Source of the DNA: an uncultured Bacteroidales bacterium
Lineage (GTDB): Bacteria; Bacteroidota; Bacteroidia; Bacteroidales; Bacteroidaceae
Assembly: GCA_902783615.1 (NCBI GenBank)
Contig: CACZRQ010000031.1
Location: 1 to 8,425 of the forward strand
DNA: 8,425 bases
Reading direction: 5' to 3'
Under the pieces are notes generated by a model. The model saw only the letters and a program-made list of their open reading frames with translations, ran no database searches and had not been told where the DNA came from. A program made the position numbers and the translations under genes. Positions 5,813 through 8,425 of this stretch are shown one piece after another; position 1 is the first letter of the stretch, and every line of letters starts with the position of its first letter.

Positions 5813-6793
5813 TTCATTATAAATCACTTGCAATAAAGTTTGTCCAACGGCTTTCAGCGTAGGCACCGTAATCACATCCATGTTATCCTTCACCGTATGC
5901 CAATGCTCGAAAAAGGTGTATTGATCGCTGGAAGGAATGATGTCGATGGTAGGGATTCGAGCTATCTGATTGATAAACAGATGGTCATCGGTGGCACCGC
6001 CACCACCCTTTGCCACAAAATAATTATCATACCCAATGGCAGCCGCAGCTTTCCAAACCTTGCGGTTCACGTCGCGGGCATGCTGTTCGGAGTAATACTC
6101 ATACTGAAACCTCGCATTGGCACCACCCACCATATCTAACAATATGCCATAACGGGCATGATAGCCAGCCACATGCGGGGTGCGAGCCCAGTATTGCGAA
6201 CCTAAGCACCATGAGTTCTCATCGCTTAGTCCAGACTCACGGTGATTGCCCACATCCTCGGCATCGAGGATAATGATGTCGATGCCAATGGTTGGTTGCT
6301 GCATCTGCAGTTGGCGAGCCACCTCCAACAAGACACCTACACCGCTGGCACCATCGTTGGCACCCAAAATGGGGGTGTAGTGTTTCGAGGCATCAGGATC
6401 GTTGTCAGCCCAAGGGCGGCTATCCCAATGGGAGAACAGCGCCACGCGCTTCTTCGCCTCGGGGTTGAAAGCACCAATGATGTTGCGAGCCTTCAGCATC
6501 TTGCCTTCGTATGAGGGAAGGTCGGCATACTGGTTATACACCTTGGCACCAAATTTTGCCAACTGCTGAGCCAAATACTCGCCACAAGCATCATGGGCGG
6601 CAGAGTTCATCACACGAGGTCCGAAATCCACCTGTGCCTTCACATAGTAAAACGCACTATCGGCATTGAACTGCGGCACATTGACTATATTTTTCGTTTC
6701 AGCTTCCTCGCCTTCCGAGCCTTTGCTTTGCCCTCCGCAAGCCACAAAGCATACTAACGCCATGATGGTTATCAATGCAAATCTCATATTCAT
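5807..6793 (-). CDS. Zinc-dependent (type II) glutaminyl cyclase lipoprotein, peptidase M28 fold
   Basis: Glutaminyl cyclases convert N-terminal Gln of secreted proteins to pyroglutamate. In Bacteroidetes many signal-peptidase I substrates begin with Gln after cleavage, and animal-type cyclases are known from Porphyromonas gingivalis and relatives. The 328-residue product has a lipoprotein signal (1-18) with lipobox FVAC and Cys19, so it is probably membrane-anchored in the periplasm. M28-type metal residues are in place: SHWDSRP (H122, D124), GANDGASG (D147), DAED (E179, D180), LLDMVGG (D220), TDDH (269-271) and HWHT (H299). D147, E179 and H299 correspond to the single-zinc site of cyclases. 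The overall pattern, including SWCLGSQYWARTPHVAGY, resembles the P. gingivalis enzyme as I recall it. An M28 aminopeptidase is the alternative. Its ATG overlaps the stop of the upstream gene (ATGA), indicating translational coupling. A second in-frame ATG lies two codons on. Confidence 0.85.
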   Translation of the reverse strand: MNMRFALITIMALVCFVACGGQSKGSEGEEAETKNIVNVPQFNADSAFYYVKAQVDFGPRVMNSAAHDACGEYLAQQLAKFGAKVYNQYADLPSYEGKMLKARNIIGAFNPEAKKRVALFSHWDSRPWADNDPDASKHYTPILGANDGASGVGVLLEVARQLQMQQPTIGIDIIILDAEDVGNHRESGLSDENSWCLGSQYWARTPHVAGYHARYGILLDMVGGANARFQYEYYSEQHARDVNRKVWKAAAAIGYDNYFVAKGGGGATDDHLFINQIARIPTIDIIPSSDQYTFFEHWHTVKDNMDVITVPTLKAVGQTLLQVIYNEH

Positions 6794-7707
6794 TCAAAAA
6801 TCAATTTTACTTCTTTCTTTGTTACTTTCAGTTGCACTTGCGCCCCCTCGACGATGGGCAGATTCATGGAAACATGCCCCACAGGGAAGCCGAAGCAGAT
6901 GGGGTAGCTGTAGCCTTTCAGCAAATCGGCCAACGCAGGATAAAGCTCTTTACCCAATTGCTTGTGCTCCTCAAACTCTGTGAACAGGCAGATAATCAAA
7001 CCACTGAGTTTGCCGAGAAATCCACTCAGCTTCAAGTTGTAGAACATGCGCTCGATGGCATGAGGCTTCTCGCCCACATCTTCCACAAACAGAATGGTTC
7101 CCTCAGGATTGATGTCGTAGGGAGTGCCTATCAACCCATGCCACACCGCCATGTTGCCTCCTCGGATGATGCCCTCGGCCTTGCCTGAACGATTCAAGGC
7201 ATGACCAGGACAAACATAGCGCTGCTGGGCATTGATGCCAAACAGAATATCGTGGATAGCCTGGTTGCAGCAATCGTTGGCACCCTCTTCTATCAGGTGT
7301 TTAAGCATGGGAGCATGCAGGGAAGCAAAGCCCTCGCTCTGCATGCGGCAATGCAAGGCAGTGATGTCGCTGAAACCAATCAGCCATTTGGGATGTTCGC
7401 GGAATTTGGTGAAATCCATGTCACCCAGCAGGTTGTTGGCGCCATAACCTCCACGGCTGCAGAAAATGGCTTTGCAATCAGGATCATCCATAGCCCTTTG
7501 CAAATCGCCCAAACGTTGCTGAACAGTGCCTGCAAAGTTGCCGTACTTACCACGCACAAAGCGCCCTTTGCTCACTTTCAGTCCCCAGCTCTTCAGGCAT
7601 TTGATGCCTCCATCGAGGATGTCAGGCTCGATGATGCTCGATGGCGAAACCACCGTCACCTTGTCGCCTTTTTGCAGAAAAGCAGGATATTGGAATGTTG
7701 TCTTCAT
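6790..7707 (-). CDS. Muramoyltetrapeptide (LD-) carboxypeptidase, peptidase family S66
   Basis: This family removes the terminal D-Ala from murein tetrapeptides by cleaving the L,D bond, a step in peptidoglycan recycling; family members also include MccF-like self-immunity enzymes. The 305-residue length fits LdcA. The Ser-Glu-His triad is visible: S113 in GFSDITALH, E209 in LFVEDVGEKP and H278 in FGFPVGHVSMNLPI. Other S66 signatures are KGDKVTVVSPSS near the N-terminus and CSRGGYGANNLL (83-94). There is no signal peptide, as expected for a cytosolic recycling enzyme. It is the first gene of an operon with the glutaminyl cyclase (4-bp overlap) and sufE. It starts at the ATG at 7707, about 18 nt after the predicted transcription start. 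Confidence 0.93.
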   Translation of the reverse strand: MKTTFQYPAFLQKGDKVTVVSPSSIIEPDILDGGIKCLKSWGLKVSKGRFVRGKYGNFAGTVQQRLGDLQRAMDDPDCKAIFCSRGGYGANNLLGDMDFTKFREHPKWLIGFSDITALHCRMQSEGFASLHAPMLKHLIEEGANDCCNQAIHDILFGINAQQRYVCPGHALNRSGKAEGIIRGGNMAVWHGLIGTPYDINPEGTILFVEDVGEKPHAIERMFYNLKLSGFLGKLSGLIICLFTEFEEHKQLGKELYPALADLLKGYSYPICFGFPVGHVSMNLPIVEGAQVQLKVTKKEVKLIFE

Positions 7708-7730
7708 ACCTTATTTATATATTATGGCCA

Positions 7731-7738
7731 CAAAGTTA
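7731..7738 (-). promoter_or_regulatory. Bacteroidetes-type -7 box for the LD-carboxypeptidase/cyclase/sufE operon
   Basis: The minus strand reads TAACTTTG from 7738 to 7731, an exact TAnnTTTG match, with transcription expected near 7725 and a leader of roughly 18 nt. The -33 region has no clear TTTG at standard spacing. It lies between the pnp terminator and the operon, in the only gap where a promoter could be. Confidence 0.55.
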
Positions 7739-7773
7739 CAACTCTTGCTGCAATTATCACGATGATTTGCCAT

Positions 7774-7808
7774 AAAAAATGCTCCTGATTGAAAAACCAG
7801 GAGCATTT
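7774..7808 (-). terminator. Rho-independent terminator of pnp
   Basis: An 11-bp perfect stem (7777-7787 with 7798-7808, GC-rich core GCTCCTG/CAGGAGC) closes a 10-nt loop. On the minus strand the stem runs into six T (7779-7774). It starts 23 nt after the pnp stop codon and insulates the downstream LD-carboxypeptidase operon, which has its own promoter. Confidence 0.9.
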
Positions 7809-7830
7809 GATTTATGGATAGAGCTTTCTA

Positions 7831-8425
7831 TTACTCTTCTTTGCGGGGATTGAACGCTGGGCGTGGGCGACGCTCGCCATTGCCTCTACGTTCTCCACGA
7901 TCTTGGCGCTCACCGCGATCCTGGCGTTCACCACGATCCTGACGCTCAGGGCGAGGGCGACGCTCTGGACGCTCCTGATAACCCTCTGGCTTAGGCAACA
8001 GCACCTTGTGTGACAGTTTGAACTTGCCAGTCTTAGGATCAATCTCCAGCAACTTCACCTCGATTTCATCGCCTTCCTTGATACCTGCTTCCTCAACGGT
8101 CTCCAAGCGCTTCCAGTCGATTTCAGAAATGTGTAGCAAGCCATCCTTGCCAGGCAAGAACTCAACGAAAGCACCATAAGGCATGATAGAGCGAACCTTA
8201 CCAGTATAGACCTCGCCCACCTCAGGCACAGCCACGATGGCCTTGATCATAGCTACGGCAGCATCGATCTTCTCCTTGTTGTTGGCAGCAATCTCCACGC
8301 GACCACCTTCCTCAACCTCTTCGATAGAGATGGTAGCGCCCGTTTCTTCCTGCATACCCTGGATAATCTTTCCGCCCGGGCCAATCACAGCACCAATGAA
8401 CTCCTTAGGAATCATCATGGTAACG
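7831..8425 (-). CDS. pnp: Polyribonucleotide nucleotidyltransferase (PNPase), C-terminal part, 5' truncated by window edge
   Basis: PNPase is a phosphorolytic 3'-5' exoribonuclease and RNA-degradosome-type enzyme; only its RNA-binding end is here. The frame stays open to base 8425, so codons before the ATG at 8418 belong to the same gene, and that ATG is not the start. The visible 197 codons hold the KH domain (IPKEFIGAVIGPGGKIIQ with the GxxG loop GPGG) and the S1 domain, about residues 69-138 counted from 8418 (GEVYTGKVRSIMPYGAFVEF to FKLSHKVLL). A 55-residue Arg/Glu-rich tail follows, containing three copies of a hexapeptide, and ends FNPRKEE. The two RNase PH catalytic domains lie off the right edge. 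Basic disordered tails are common in Bacteroidetes PNPases and may help RNA or protein binding. Confidence 0.96.
   Translation of the reverse strand, partial: VTMMIPKEFIGAVIGPGGKIIQGMQEETGATISIEEVEEGGRVEIAANNKEKIDAAVAMIKAIVAVPEVGEVYTGKVRSIMPYGAFVEFLPGKDGLLHISEIDWKRLETVEEAGIKEGDEIEVKLLEIDPKTGKFKLSHKVLLPKPEGYQERPERRPRPERQDRGERQDRGERQDRGERRGNGERRPRPAFNPRKEE
7895..7948 (-). repeat. Three 18-bp tandem repeats encoding RQDRGE-type hexapeptides in the PNPase tail
   Basis: Units 7895-7912, 7913-7930 and 7931-7948 share the pattern CCnCGATCnTGnCGnTCA and encode three tandem copies of the hexapeptide permuted as ERQDRG. Because the unit is a multiple of 3, copy-number changes keep the frame. The repeat lies in the low-complexity tail after the S1 domain, so variation should be tolerated. 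Confidence 0.85.

Noticed and set aside
7812..8042. Minus-strand ORF overlapping the pnp tail in another frame
   Set aside because: Low-complexity product from the Arg-rich repeat region read out of frame; the PNPase frame is unambiguous.

Overview
The window reads as ordinary core chromosome of a Bacteroidetes bacterium, most likely order Bacteroidales (Prevotella- or Bacteroides-like). Reasons: promoters of the TAnnTTTG type sit upstream of several genes; start codons lack clear Shine-Dalgarno sequences and follow A-rich leaders; the glutaminyl cyclase is the zinc-dependent lipoprotein type known from Porphyromonas, Prevotella and Tannerella; and PNPase carries an Arg-rich tail. No rRNA, tRNA, CRISPR array, integrase or intact insertion sequence is visible.

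Layout: (1) 1-948, minus: the N-terminal 316 codons of a periplasmic adaptor of an ABC/RND-type exporter, running off the left edge, with a sigma-54-like promoter candidate just upstream. (2) 1028-2878, minus: translational GTPase typA/bipA and its terminator. (3) 2879-3002: a short divergent promoter region. (4) 3003-3325, plus: rpsO (ribosomal protein S15) and a strong terminator. (5) 3362-5134, plus: an acyl-CoA synthetase with its own promoter and an inverted repeat in its leader. (6) 5135-5341: a noncoding convergent gap with a near-complete 86-nt palindrome and a second GC-rich inverted repeat. (7) 7738-5342, minus: a three-gene operon of an LD-carboxypeptidase (peptidoglycan recycling), a type II glutaminyl cyclase lipoprotein and a SufE-family sulfur acceptor. 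The first two overlap by ATGA. A 4x7-bp tandem repeat spans the stop codon of the cyclase gene. (8) 7774-8425, minus: the 3' end of pnp (KH and S1 domains and a repetitive tail) and its terminator.

Translation and RNA genes (typA, rpsO, pnp) lie among envelope and metabolic genes. No new multi-gene system is evident. The items most worth a second look are noncoding: the 86-nt palindrome, the sigma-54-like promoter of the exporter adaptor, the leader inverted repeat with a short upstream ORF before the acyl-CoA synthetase, and the heptamer array between the cyclase and sufE.
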